From JALZVT01 sp039029135 (GTDB lineage Bacteria; Pseudomonadota; Gammaproteobacteria; Pseudomonadales; Azotimanducaceae), in contig JBCCGT010000008.1 in the NCBI GenBank assembly GCA_039029135.1, forward strand, positions 124,001 to 188,000: 64,000 nucleotides of DNA, written 5' to 3'. Positions within the stretch are counted from its first letter, which is position 1. Each line of letters starts with the position of its first letter. The notes under the pieces are model-generated. The model searched no databases. It was not told where the DNA came from and saw only the letters and a program-made list of their open reading frames with translations. Positions 8,685 to 17,973 of this stretch are shown here, piece by piece. The position numbers and the translations under genes are program-made.

Positions 8685-10304
8685 TCAGGCGGACAGCAGC
8701 CGGAAGCCCTCATAATCGCTGGCCGCAACCTCGTCACACTTTTCCTTGTACGGGGGGAAGCCCAGATAGGGCATGAAAACCCTCGGTTTACCCGGCACGT
8801 TCGCACCGAGATACCAGGAGCTGCAGCCTGGGTACAGCGAGGTGTCCGCGACCTCGTTGACGTGCGCGACCCAGTCGTCTTCCGCGGCGCCGGTCGCCTC
8901 GATGCCGCGTAGGCCGCGCGCCTCAAGATAGGCAATGCAGTCGGCTATCCAATTCACGTGCTGTTCGATGCTGGGCAGCATGTTGGTCAACACGGAGGGA
9001 CTGCCGGGGCCCGAGACGGTGAAGAGATTTGGGAAGCCCTCGATTCCCAGTCCGAGGTAGGTGCGCGGTCCGGCGGCCCACTTCTCGCTCAGCGTCCGGC
9101 CGCCGCGGCCGGTGAAGTTGATGTTTAAGAGCGAACCCGTCATCGCATCGAAGCCAGTGGCGTAGACGATGGCGTCTACCTCGATGAGCTCATCTGCGAC
9201 GCGGACGCCGCGCGCCTCGATTCGCTCGACACCGCGGTTGCTGATATCGACGAGGCGCACGTTGGCGCGGTTGTAGGTTTCAAAGTACTCGGTGTCGACG
9301 CACAGTCGCTTGCAGCCGACGATGCTCTCCGGACACAGCAGCTCCGCGACTTCCGGATTGTTGACGCGCTCGCGAATCTTGCGGCGAATGAAGCTCGCGG
9401 CGAGGTCGTTGGCCTCCTTGACGAACAGCAGATCGGCGAAGGCGCCCAGGAACGGCAGCCCGCCTCGGCGCCAGCGCTGTTCCAGCTCGGCCTCAACCTC
9501 GTCCAGGGGTACGTCGAGCGCGTTGATCTCGCTGTTGTCGAACGCGGCGGCAAAGGGCATCTCGTTGTTGCTCGCCCGATAGCCCGCGTAGTCGGACTTG
9601 ATCGCCGCCACGGCGTCCGGGTCGAGCGGTGCGTTGTGCGCGGGGACGGCGAAGTTAGGAGAACGCTGCAGGACGGTGAGGTGTGCGGCCTCCCGTGCGA
9701 TCAGCGGGATCGACTGGATCGCTGACGAGCCCGTGCCGATAACGGCGACACGCTTGCCCTGGAAGTCCGCGCCCTCGTGGGGCCAGTGACCGGTATGGTA
9801 GGTCGCGCCGCTGAAGTCGTCGGCGCCCTCGATGTCCGGCCGATTGGCCGACGACAAGCAGCCCGTCGCGGCCACACAGTAGCGGGCCCGATAGGTTGGC
9901 CCATCGACGACGGGTACGATCCACTCGCCTGCGGATTCATCGAATCGCGCGTCTTTGACGTGGCTGCCGAAACGCATGTGCGGCCGCAGATCGAAGCGCT
10001 CGGTGACGTGCCGCGCGTAGCGCAAGATTTCCGGTTGGGTGGCGTATTTCTCGCTCCACTCCCATTCCTGCTGCAGCGCCTCGGAGAACTGATAGCTGTA
10101 CTCCATGCTCTGAATATCGCAGCGCGCGCCGGGGTAGCGATTCCAGTACCAGGTCCCGCCGACGTCGTCGCCGCGTTCCAGCAGCAGCGTGCGCAGTCCC
10201 TGCTGCTTCAGCCGATGCAGCATGAACATGCCGCCGAAGCCGGCACCGATCACTATGGCGTCATAGCTCGTCGCGTTGCTATCGTCGTTTGCTTGCTCTG
10301 CCAC
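8685..10304 (-). CDS. Flavin-dependent Baeyer-Villiger monooxygenase (type I)
   Basis: This 539-residue protein is a type I Baeyer-Villiger monooxygenase, using FAD and NADPH to insert oxygen next to a ketone. The FAD Rossmann motif is VIGAGFGGMF (residues 18-27). The family fingerprint FxGxxxHTxxWP is present as FSGATYHTGHWP, and the NADPH Rossmann motif is VIGTGSSAIQ. GGTWYWNRYPGARCD is the conserved FAD-site stretch. I chose GTG at 10304, which has a purine-rich gggagggaaggact site upstream; TTG 10325 is the furthest open start. It is transcribed away from the Rieske oxygenase gene, suggesting a shared control region. Cyclic or steroid-like ketones are plausible substrates, but this is inference. 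Confidence 0.93.
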   Translation of the reverse strand: MAEQANDDSNATSYDAIVIGAGFGGMFMLHRLKQQGLRTLLLERGDDVGGTWYWNRYPGARCDIQSMEYSYQFSEALQQEWEWSEKYATQPEILRYARHVTERFDLRPHMRFGSHVKDARFDESAGEWIVPVVDGPTYRARYCVAATGCLSSANRPDIEGADDFSGATYHTGHWPHEGADFQGKRVAVIGTGSSAIQSIPLIAREAAHLTVLQRSPNFAVPAHNAPLDPDAVAAIKSDYAGYRASNNEMPFAAAFDNSEINALDVPLDEVEAELEQRWRRGGLPFLGAFADLLFVKEANDLAASFIRRKIRERVNNPEVAELLCPESIVGCKRLCVDTEYFETYNRANVRLVDISNRGVERIEARGVRVADELIEVDAIVYATGFDAMTGSLLNINFTGRGGRTLSEKWAAGPRTYLGLGIEGFPNLFTVSGPGSPSVLTNMLPSIEQHVNWIADCIAYLEARGLRGIEATGAAEDDWVAHVNEVADTSLYPGCSSWYLGANVPGKPRVFMPYLGFPPYKEKCDEVAASDYEGFRLLSA

Positions 10305-10375
10305 AATCGAGTCCTTCCCTCCCAAGAAGCGCGTAGTTTAGCAGGCGGATGCGCTAAGCTGTGGACGGCGAAGGT

Positions 10376-10414
10376 GTGGCGAGAAGGCGTGGCGACAAGC
10401 CGTGGCGAGAAGGT
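10376..10414. repeat. Three 13-bp tandem repeats upstream of a Rieske gene
   Basis: Three consecutive 13-bp units (GTGGCGAGAAGGC, GTGGCGACAAGCC, GTGGCGAGAAGGT) run head to tail, and a partial fourth lies just before at 10361-10375. They sit in the region between the divergent BVMO and Rieske oxygenase genes and end 16 bp before the Rieske ATG. They could be a protein-binding array or a variable tract in the leader. Confidence 0.85.
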
Positions 10415-10430
10415 ACGACGGGAGAGGGGC

Positions 10431-11852
10431 ATGACGCGGTCACAAGGCAGTTCGCGAGATTCCAGCTTCCAGCGGCTGTTCGAAAAAGCGCCGCAGGACG
10501 CAGCGCCCGGTACGGTGCGTTGCCCGGGGCCGAGTTCACAGGACGTCATCGCTCGGGACGGTTGGGCGCCTGCCGCGCTGCGCGCCCAGCGCTTCGATTT
10601 CCCAGGCAGCGGCGATGTCGCGCTCGAGCGCTATACGTCCCCGCGCTTCCACGAACTGGAGATCGAGCGGTTGTGGTGCCGTACCTGGCAGTGGGCCTGT
10701 CGCGAGGAGTGGATAGCGCAGCCAGGCGACTACTACGTTTACGACATCGATCGGTACTCGGTGCTTGTGGTGCGCGGCGCGGACGGACTGATTCGCGCGT
10801 TCGTCAACTCCTGTCCGCATCGTGCGATGCAGTTTGTCGCCCCGGGTGAGCGCGGCAGCGGCAAGCAGTTTCTGCGTTGTCCGTTTCACGGCATGAGCTG
10901 GGAGCTGGACGGCGGCCTGCGCGAGATACCCTGCCGCTGGGACTTTGCTCACGTCGAGGACAGTGATTTCGATCTTCCCGAAGTACCCACTGCGTCTTGG
11001 GGTGGATTCGTCTTCATCAATCTGGACGCGGACGCCGCACCCTTGGAAGACCACCTGCAGGTGCTGCCCGAGCACTTCGCCGAGTTTCCCCTGGAGCGAC
11101 GCTTCACGACGCTGCACACCGAGAAGATCCTGCCGGGCAACTGGAAGATGTGCATGGAGGGCTTTCTCGAGGCCTACCACGTGCTGGCGACGCACCCCGA
11201 AGGGCTGCGGACGTCGGCCTGGGCGAACACCCAGTACGATCTGTTCAGTCCGCACGTGTCGCGGTTTCTGCAGACGCTGTCGGCTGGTAATCCGCACTTC
11301 GGCTCGGAAGTCAGCGAGGACGATCTGTATCGTCAGCTCGGTCACGCCGAGGCGCTGCCCGACGGTGTCCCGGCGCGCAATGCCCACGCCGATCGCCTGC
11401 GCGAGACGCTTGGTGCGCAGATGGGCGTCGATCTGTCCGCAACGTCGAACTCACAGCTGCTCGACAGTATCGAATACCACCTGTTTCCGAACGCCTGCTT
11501 TTTCCCAGGTATCACCATTCCGCTGATCTATCGCTTTCGGCCGCTCGGTCACGACCGCTGCATACACGACGTGCTGCTGCTGCAGCCGCTGCCGGACAGC
11601 GGCGAGATACCGGCGCCCGCACCCGTCGAGCGCCTCGATATTGACGACACCTACGCCGACAGCGAAAGCTGGCGCGGGCAGCGTCTCGGCGCGGTGCTCG
11701 ATCAGGACACCGATAATTTTCATCGCCAGTGGGCGGGCATGAACGCATCGCTGAAAGGCAGCCAGACGCTCGCTAACTATCAGGAGGCGCGCATTCGTCA
11801 CTTTCACGCCGCGCTGGATGCCTGGCTTGCCGTCGACGGAGCCGTCGCGTGA
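10431..11852 (+). CDS. Rieske non-haem iron oxygenase, alpha subunit
   Basis: This 473-residue protein is a ring-hydroxylating-type oxygenase alpha subunit. The Rieske cluster ligands are Cys128, His130, Cys150 and His153 in SCPHRAM and LRCPFHGMSWE. The mononuclear iron site has His250 and His255 in GFLEAYHVLATHP, with bridging acid Glu243 or Glu247; the third ligand is probably the acid in QDTDNFHRQW. The first 45 residues are a non-conserved extension. The ATG has a strong ggagagggg site. The gene overlaps the next gene by GTGA, so the SnoaL-like partner is co-translated. No beta subunit, ferredoxin or reductase gene is present in the window, so electrons must come from elsewhere. Confidence 0.93.
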   Translation: MTRSQGSSRDSSFQRLFEKAPQDAAPGTVRCPGPSSQDVIARDGWAPAALRAQRFDFPGSGDVALERYTSPRFHELEIERLWCRTWQWACREEWIAQPGDYYVYDIDRYSVLVVRGADGLIRAFVNSCPHRAMQFVAPGERGSGKQFLRCPFHGMSWELDGGLREIPCRWDFAHVEDSDFDLPEVPTASWGGFVFINLDADAAPLEDHLQVLPEHFAEFPLERRFTTLHTEKILPGNWKMCMEGFLEAYHVLATHPEGLRTSAWANTQYDLFSPHVSRFLQTLSAGNPHFGSEVSEDDLYRQLGHAEALPDGVPARNAHADRLRETLGAQMGVDLSATSNSQLLDSIEYHLFPNACFFPGITIPLIYRFRPLGHDRCIHDVLLLQPLPDSGEIPAPAPVERLDIDDTYADSESWRGQRLGAVLDQDTDNFHRQWAGMNASLKGSQTLANYQEARIRHFHAALDAWLAVDGAVA

Positions 11853-12337
11853 CCGTCGACGAGCTGCTTGCGCGCGAACAGATTCGCGACCTGCAGGCGC
11901 GCTACATGCGCGGCCTCGATCGCTTGGACGCCGATCTTCTGCGCGACACGTTTCACGACGACGCCGATCTCAACTACGGCTTCTACGCGGGCGGTCCCGA
12001 CGCCTTCGTTGCGATGGCCCTTGGCGCTCTAGGGGCACACGAAGCGAACCACCACATGCTGGGGCAGACGCTGCTGTGGATCGACGGCGACACGGCCAGC
12101 GGCGAGCTCTACTTTCAGGCCTATCATCGGATTTCGCGCGACGGCGAGGCTCGCGATCTGCTCATCAGCGGACGCTACGTCGACCGCTACGAGAAGCGCG
12201 CCGGCGAATGGCGTATCTCAGCGCGCGCGGAGGTCAACGACTGGTCGCGAGACGACCCGGCAAGCGATCGCTACTTTCGCGACCAGCCGGACCAGCTCAG
12301 GGGCGCGCGGGCGCCCGATGATTACAGCTATCGCTAG
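11849..12337 (+). CDS. SnoaL-like (NTF2-fold) protein
   Basis: This 162-residue protein has the NTF2/SnoaL-like cone fold typical of small polyketide cyclases, dehydratases and Rieske beta-like subunits. The family opening is LLAREQIRDLQARYMRGLDRLD, followed by FHDDADLNYG, NHHMLGQTLLWIDGD and a C-terminal SGRYVDRYEKRAGEWRI. Its GTG start overlaps the preceding Rieske stop by four bases. This suggests that it acts with the oxygenase, perhaps on the product or in the role of a beta subunit; the latter is inference. Its stop codon overlaps that of the convergent second BVMO. Confidence 0.86.
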   Translation: MTVDELLAREQIRDLQARYMRGLDRLDADLLRDTFHDDADLNYGFYAGGPDAFVAMALGALGAHEANHHMLGQTLLWIDGDTASGELYFQAYHRISRDGEARDLLISGRYVDRYEKRAGEWRISARAEVNDWSRDDPASDRYFRDQPDQLRGARAPDDYSYR

Positions 12338-13956
12338 GCTGACGGCTCGAAGACGAATCCCTCGAAGTCCCTGTCGGTAACTTCGGTGAGCCGCTCGAAG
12401 TACTGTGAGCCGCGCAGGTGACCCAGGAACTGGCGCTTCTTGCCGGGGACGTTGGCCCCCATGTACCAGGAATCGGTGCGCGGATAGAGTGTCTTATTCG
12501 CGATCGCGTTGATTTCCTCAACCCAGCGCTGTTCCGCGTCCGCCGTAGCCTCGATGCTGCCTAGCGAACGAGCGTCGAGGTGGCGTATGCAGGTGCCGAT
12601 CCATTCGACCGTGCGTTCGCCGCCGAGCGGCATCGTATAGAACACGCCGGGGGAGCCGGGCCCGTGGATCATGAATAAATTGGGAAAGCCTGCCAGGGTT
12701 GCGCCCAAGTAGTTGTCGAAGCCGCCCGCCCACTTGTCGGTCAGGCTCAGGCCGCCGCGGCCGTGCGGATTCAGCTTCAGCATGGACCCGCTCACCGCGT
12801 CGAAGCCAGTCGCCAGCACGAGCATGTCGAGCCCGTACTCGCCGCTGCGGGTCCGCGCGCTGTCCGAGCTGAACTCGACAATCGGATCCGCGCGCAGATC
12901 AACCAGCTCTACGTTGTCGCGGTTGAACGTCTCGTAGTAGCCGTTGTCGAGAATCTGGCGCTTGGTGCCGATGTGATAGCTCGGCATCAGCTTCGCCGCC
13001 GTCGCCGGGTCGGCTACCGTCTGCCTGATCTTGTCTCGCACGAAGTCTGCGACTTCGTCGTTCAGCGCTTCGCTGGACAGCACGCCGACGAAGCTGTTGA
13101 TCATCAGATGAATACCGCCCTCCTGCCACAGCGCCTCGTAAATCTCGCGGCGCTCGGCGGGCGTGTGTTCCTGCGCGCGCCGGCGCATCGTCTTGAAGGG
13201 CCAGCCGCCGTAGCGACACATCGCGGCGCGCAGCTCGTCCCAGCGTGCGCGATAATCGGCGAGCTCGTCTGCCTCTATCGGTCGATTGCGTGCTGGCAGT
13301 GAAAACTGCGGCGTGCGCTGGAAGACCGTAAGCTGTGCGGCCGTTTTGGCGATCTCGGGAATCGCCTGTATGCCCGACGACCCCGTGCCGATGACGCCTA
13401 CGCGCTTGCCCTCGAAGCTGACCGGCTCGTGGGGCCAGCGACCGGTGTGGTAACACTCGCCCGCGAAATCGTCGATGCCGGAATAGTTCGGCTTGTTCGG
13501 CACGAACAGCGCGCCGACGGCGCAGATCAGAAACCGCGTGCGATAGCGCTCGCCGGCCGCCGTCTCAATGTGCCAGCGCTGCTCACTCTCGTCGTAGTGG
13601 GCGCCGTCCACCCAGGTATTGAATTGAATATCGCGCAGCAGGTCGAAGCGTTCCGCGCAGTGTTCCAGGTAGGCGAGCACGGCGGACTGAGAGGTCTGGG
13701 TTTCTGTCCACTGCCAATCGTCCACCAGCGCCTGCGAAAAGGTATACGCATAGAACGGGCTGGACGGTGCGTCGACGCGGGCGCCCGGGTAGCGGTTGTA
13801 CCACCAGGTGCCGCCGACGCCGCCCGCACCGTCGAAGACGCGCACGTTCAGCCCAAGCTTGTCGCGCAGATGGTAGAGCGCGTAGAGGCCACTGAAGCCG
13901 GCGCCGATCACGATGGCGTCGAACGTGTCGTCCCGAGTTGCAGCGTCTGCTGTCAT
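12334..13956 (-). CDS. Second flavin-dependent Baeyer-Villiger monooxygenase
   Basis: This 540-residue type I BVMO is a paralogue of the one at 8685. Motifs in order are VIGAGFSGLYAL (FAD), GGVGGTWWYNRYPGARVD, the fingerprint FAGECYHTGRWP, and VIGTGSSGIQAIP (NADPH). The C-terminal MIHGPGSPGVFYTMPLGGE is also typical. The ATG at 13956 follows a caggagcgggg ribosome site. It converges on the SnoaL gene, sharing the four bases CTAG at the stops. Two BVMOs plus a Rieske oxygenase within 4 kb argue for stepwise oxidation of one polycyclic or terpenoid compound, which is inference. Confidence 0.93.
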   Translation of the reverse strand: MTADAATRDDTFDAIVIGAGFSGLYALYHLRDKLGLNVRVFDGAGGVGGTWWYNRYPGARVDAPSSPFYAYTFSQALVDDWQWTETQTSQSAVLAYLEHCAERFDLLRDIQFNTWVDGAHYDESEQRWHIETAAGERYRTRFLICAVGALFVPNKPNYSGIDDFAGECYHTGRWPHEPVSFEGKRVGVIGTGSSGIQAIPEIAKTAAQLTVFQRTPQFSLPARNRPIEADELADYRARWDELRAAMCRYGGWPFKTMRRRAQEHTPAERREIYEALWQEGGIHLMINSFVGVLSSEALNDEVADFVRDKIRQTVADPATAAKLMPSYHIGTKRQILDNGYYETFNRDNVELVDLRADPIVEFSSDSARTRSGEYGLDMLVLATGFDAVSGSMLKLNPHGRGGLSLTDKWAGGFDNYLGATLAGFPNLFMIHGPGSPGVFYTMPLGGERTVEWIGTCIRHLDARSLGSIEATADAEQRWVEEINAIANKTLYPRTDSWYMGANVPGKKRQFLGHLRGSQYFERLTEVTDRDFEGFVFEPSA

Positions 13957-14059
13957 GTTGATACCCCGCTCCTGGTTTGCGCTCGCGCGCCGGTTCGCAC
14001 CTTGCACGCCCGATTACAGCATGTAACGCTCGCGGGTTCAGCATTGGGGCGGGGTGGTG

Positions 14060-14854
14060 ATGGAGACGCTGCTGTTGACGCGCGGGCATCCCTTCGAGCG
14101 GGAGCCCTTCTTTGCGATGCTCGATGGTGTGTTCGAGGGCCTTGGCGAATACGCCCACGTCGAGCATCCGGCCGCGCCCTATGCGCTCGCGCCCGAACCG
14201 CTCGCCGCGTTCTCACGCGTGCTGTGCTACGACATGCCGGGGATTCGTTTTCAATCCGGCGGGCCTGAGTATGCGCTCCCGCCATCCGAGCTGCCCGGCT
14301 GGTTCGACGCGGCCACCGAACGCGGCGTCGGCTTCGTGTTTCTGCATCACGCGCTGGCGGGGTGGCCGGCGTGGCCCGACTATGCAGAGCTGCTGGGCGG
14401 GCGCTTTTGCTATACGCCGCAGCGGCTGCGCGGCGAAGCGGTCCAGGATTCGGGCTATCGTCACGGCGTCACCCATCGACTGCGCAAGCTGCGCGAGCAT
14501 CCGGTCACTGCAGGCATACCCGATAGCTTCGAAATGACCGACGAGCTGTATCTTTGCGAAGTCTTTGAAGACGACGTGACGCCGCTGCTAGCGAGCGACT
14601 ACGAGTTTGTCGCGGACAACTTCTATTCGGCTGCGCGCGTCGTTGTCGACGGTCGCATGTACGACAACGAAGGCTGGCAGCATGCGCCCGGTTCCTCGCT
14701 GGTGGGTTGGACCCGCACGGTGCGCAACAGCCGCATCGTCTATCTGCAGGGCGGGGACGACCCGGTCGCCTATGCCAACGAGCACTATCAGCGTCTGCTC
14801 GCGAACGCGCTGCGCTGGGTCGAACAGCCCGTGCTTACTGGGCACACCGCGTAG
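14060..14854 (+). CDS. ThuA-like (trehalose utilisation family) protein
   Basis: This 264-residue protein resembles the ThuA-like class I glutamine-amidotransferase-fold family, often found with sugar or xenobiotic catabolism. The indicators are the opening LLLTRGHPFEREPFFAML, the VGFVFLHHALAGWPAWPDYAELLGG region, typical of ThuA (H-x-A-x2-G-W-P), and EMTDELYLCEVFEDDVTPLL. Catalytic activity is not established for most members. The start may be ATG 14060 or GTG 14054. It ends 32 bp before the ATP-grasp gene and probably forms an operon with it. Confidence 0.8.
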   Translation: METLLLTRGHPFEREPFFAMLDGVFEGLGEYAHVEHPAAPYALAPEPLAAFSRVLCYDMPGIRFQSGGPEYALPPSELPGWFDAATERGVGFVFLHHALAGWPAWPDYAELLGGRFCYTPQRLRGEAVQDSGYRHGVTHRLRKLREHPVTAGIPDSFEMTDELYLCEVFEDDVTPLLASDYEFVADNFYSAARVVVDGRMYDNEGWQHAPGSSLVGWTRTVRNSRIVYLQGGDDPVAYANEHYQRLLANALRWVEQPVLTGHTA

Positions 14855-14886
14855 CCGTACATGCCACATAGAGGACGATCGAACGG

Positions 14887-16200
14887 ATGACCCAAAACTG
14901 GTCTGATATACCCTACGGCTCATTCGTTCCCGGTCAGGGCGGAGCGACGACGTTCGCGTTCTACGCAGACGACTGCCTGCTGCACTTCGCACCGGAAGAA
15001 CTCAATCAGAAACAGCGCCTGGACCATGACGCCAACGTCGACCTGACCGCGATGTTGCAGGTGGCGCTGCTGTACATGGGACGTCAGTCGGACACCGTCG
15101 CGCTTCACAACGCCTTCCTTGATCCCGTCTGGCGCGGCGGGCTAGAGACCTACAGCGCGCTGTTTAGTGAACTGTTCGGCGACGTCGTGCCGCTCGACAA
15201 CTGCCGATTTTTCCCGCGCGACGGATTCTATGAAGCGGTGGCGGCGAGTCCCGTCAAGGGCGATCGCTTGACCCTGTACATGGTCAGCGGCAGCAACGTC
15301 GCGCTGCACGCCGACCGCCGAGCCTGGGCGATCTCGCAGCAGGTCAACTCGAAGATGCACTTTGCCCGCACCGCGCCGCAGTGGGGCTTGCCCGTGCCCG
15401 AGACGACGGTGTTCCGCAAGGCGGATCTTGAGGACGCGGGGGCTGCGTTTCTGGCGCGGCATCCGCACGGCGTGTATCTGAAGCTGCAGGGCTTGGCGGG
15501 GGCGCGCAATGTGGTGCGCGTTGAGCGCATCGCTGAGGCAGCAGACTACGTCGCTGACTACGCGGAGGACGTCGATGTCTTGCTGCAGTCGGCCATCGAC
15601 ACCGACGAGTGGGTCGAGATGACGGTCGATCTTGCCGTTTCCGACGATGCCATCGAGATCACCAACGTTCGCAAGATCCTGTTCGCCCAGGGGCTGTGGG
15701 TTGGCAACTACATCAGCGATCGGCTGTCGCTGTCAGACGCGCAGCGCGCCGCCTGCGTGCGCGTTGGCGAGTACGCGCGAGCGCAGGGTTATACGGCCAG
15801 CACGCCGCTGAACTGCGGCATCGATTTCTTTGTGCGCGGCGATGAGATTCTCGTTACCGAGATCAACGCGCGCTGGACGGGTGGTCTGTTTCCCGCAGAG
15901 CTGATCAAGCGAGCCGGCGCGCAAGCCGAGGACAGCGTCGCCTTCATCGACGTGCTGTCGCCTGCGCGGTTCGATGCGTATCTTGCGTTTCTGCAGCGCC
16001 ACGCGAGCGCGTCGAGCCGGACAGAGCATGGTTTTCGCTGCGTGCCGATGGGCTTTAGTCCGTTCGTGCAGGACATCGAAGGCGCGCCGCGGATCTATGT
16101 CTGGCAGGTGGTCATGGGTGACTTCGGGCGCTTCTGCGCCGCCAAGTCGGCGGCGCTAGGCGAACTGGAGCTGCCTACGGCGGACCTGATCGAGCTGTAG
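14887..16200 (+). CDS. ATP-grasp domain protein with unassigned N-terminal domain
   Basis: This 437-residue protein has an ATP-grasp fold in residues about 145-390: YLKLQGLAGARNVVRV is the lysine strand, LQSAIDTDEWVEMTVDLA the central strand, and VTEINARWTGGLFPAELIKR the Mg-ATP catalytic strand (Glu and Asn ligands). ATP-grasp enzymes join a carboxylate to an amine or thiol through an acyl-phosphate. The first ~140 residues, with HFAPEELNQKQRLDHDANVD, could be the pre-ATP-grasp domain seen in PGM1-type peptide ligases, but I am not sure. The partner molecule is unknown. It follows a ThuA-like gene and ends at a strong terminator hairpin. Confidence 0.78.
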   Translation: MTQNWSDIPYGSFVPGQGGATTFAFYADDCLLHFAPEELNQKQRLDHDANVDLTAMLQVALLYMGRQSDTVALHNAFLDPVWRGGLETYSALFSELFGDVVPLDNCRFFPRDGFYEAVAASPVKGDRLTLYMVSGSNVALHADRRAWAISQQVNSKMHFARTAPQWGLPVPETTVFRKADLEDAGAAFLARHPHGVYLKLQGLAGARNVVRVERIAEAADYVADYAEDVDVLLQSAIDTDEWVEMTVDLAVSDDAIEITNVRKILFAQGLWVGNYISDRLSLSDAQRAACVRVGEYARAQGYTASTPLNCGIDFFVRGDEILVTEINARWTGGLFPAELIKRAGAQAEDSVAFIDVLSPARFDAYLAFLQRHASASSRTEHGFRCVPMGFSPFVQDIEGAPRIYVWQVVMGDFGRFCAAKSAALGELELPTADLIEL

Positions 16201-16219
16201 CGCGATCGCTCGAACCGTT

Positions 16220-16246
16220 GCGGCCCTTCGCAGGGCGAAGGGCCGC
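16220..16246. terminator. Bidirectional hairpin terminator
   Basis: A perfect 12-bp stem (GCGGCCCTTCGC / GCGAAGGGCCGC) with an AGG loop lies between the convergent ATP-grasp gene and the receptor remnant. There is no long T-run on either side, so it may act as a weak terminator or an mRNA 3'-end protector in both directions. Confidence 0.8.
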
Positions 16247-16255
16247 GGTTGCAGT

Positions 16256-17935
16256 CTACTGAGTGCCGGCGCCGAACTTGTAGCTGATCTCCAGGCTGTA
16301 CAGGCGCGGCGGGCCCCAGCTCTGGAAGCCGGTCTGCGGACCGCCGAGGAACAACGCGTTCTCCAACCATTCCTTGTCGGTCAGGTTGCTGCCGAACACG
16401 GCGATCGAAAGCAGGTCTCCGTTGCCGCGCTGCAGGTCGTAGCCGACGCGGGCGGATAGCTGGCCATAGCCGGGCTGGATCAGACGCTGGTCGGCACCGC
16501 CACCGGTGTTGACGAGCAGCGAATCGCCGTTGTGCTTCCAGATGACGTTGGCGCCGAACTGCCCCTGACCTATTTGACGATCGAAGGCGAGCGTCACCGA
16601 GTAATTCCATTCGGGCTGGCGGGAATCCGAATCGCCGCCGAGATTGCGCAGGGTACCGTTGGGATCCAGCACGCCGGGCACCGCCGTGACGCAGCCGTCC
16701 ACCAGCTCGCAGGCGATCGAGAATCGCTTGTTGTCCACGTCGATGAAGCCGCCGTTGACGCCCAGCGACCAGTTTTCGTCGATCAGCCACAGCATCTCGG
16801 CCTCGAGGCCCTGCGTCGTCGATTTGCCGCCGTTGTTGATGAGCGTCGTCGTGCCGGGTATCGATCCGGGGGGCAGTGGAATGATCGATGAGAATTGCGC
16901 GTCGTCGCGCTCGAGGAAGAAATACGCGGCGTTCAGGATCAGGCGGCGATCGAGCAGTTCGTTCTTGATCCCAGCCTCGATCTGAAAGGCGGTCTCGGGA
17001 TCGAACGGAGCTTCACTCGGGTCGCGCGCCGATCGTATGCTGAAGCCGCCGCTGCGAAATCCTTCCGAATAGTTCACGTACAGATTGCTGCGATCGTTGA
17101 TCGCATAGTTGGCTGCAGCCGTGATGATGACGTCGTCCCAGGAGTCCGACCCCGTGTAGGCCGTACCCGCGCGCTCGGGAAAGCCGCTGAAATCGAACTC
17201 GTTCGCGTTGCCGCCGACATCGTAGGTGCCGTCGGAAAAGTCGAAGTAGGAATTGCGCGCGTCTTTTTCCTCGTCGATCCAGCGCGCGCCCAGGCTGACC
17301 TCGAGGGCATCGATCGGACGCCAGTAGAGCGAGCCGAACAGGGCGAACGACTGCACGTCCTCGCCCGCGATCTGGGTGCTGCGCGCGTTGGGGAGCTGAC
17401 AGAATGCGGATACCAGGTCGTTCGATCGCAGCCCGGCCGCCGCGCAGGGCGCGCCGGCCGGCAGCCCGAGTGCCACGCCCGGAAGCTGCAGAACGTTGTT
17501 CGTCGCCTGGGTGAAGTCGAGCTCCGAGTCGAAGTAGTAGAGGCCCGCGATGAAATTCAGCCGCTCGTTGATGTCACCGCTGATCCGGATCTCCTGGGTG
17601 AACACGTCATAGTCCTGATCGCGCAGCGTGTGCAGCTGGGCGAAGGGCACGGACGTGCCTGAGGTGGGGCCGCGCGTTGCGGCGGCGTCGAAGTCCTGAT
17701 TCACCGTGTCGGTGCTGTCGTGATACGTGGTGATGGACTGAATGGTGAAGTTGTCGAGCTCCCAATCGAGGCGCAGGGATATCTGGTCAACGTCATAGAT
17801 CGTCGGCTGTCGCTTGTCGGCCAGGGTCGTGAACGGCTGGTCGCCGTCGAAACGCGGCTCCTGCGGTTTCGTTCGTGACCGGTCGCGAATTCGATCGTAG
17901 GTGAGCGTCGCATCGATGTTGTCTGTCGGCCGCAC
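16256..17935 (-). pseudogene. TonB-dependent receptor lacking signal, TonB box and plug
   Basis: This 559-codon frame encodes only the beta-barrel part of a TonB-dependent outer-membrane receptor. It begins directly at RPTDNIDATLTYDRIRD, a barrel stretch, and ends with the typical aromatic C-terminus (YSLEISYKFGAGTQ). The recognisable barrel segments GLYYFDSE, GARWIDEEKDA, NLYVNYSEGFRSGGFS and NAAYFFLERDDAQFSS are intact. About 200-250 residues (signal peptide, TonB box, plug) are missing: the frame closes at a stop at 17969-17971, and the VOC gene begins immediately upstream. A deletion probably removed the 5' part, so transport function is not expected. The GTG at 17935 is the furthest open start, not a believable native one. 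Confidence 0.8.
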
Positions 17936-17973
17936 CCGCTGCGGCGCGTGCCTTAGCGGCGTGGCCGCCTATA

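Noticed and set aside
9777..10430. Upstream extension of the first Rieske gene
   Set aside because: The frame is open far upstream, but this part is antisense to a BVMO; ATG 10431 has a strong ribosome site and a normal family length.
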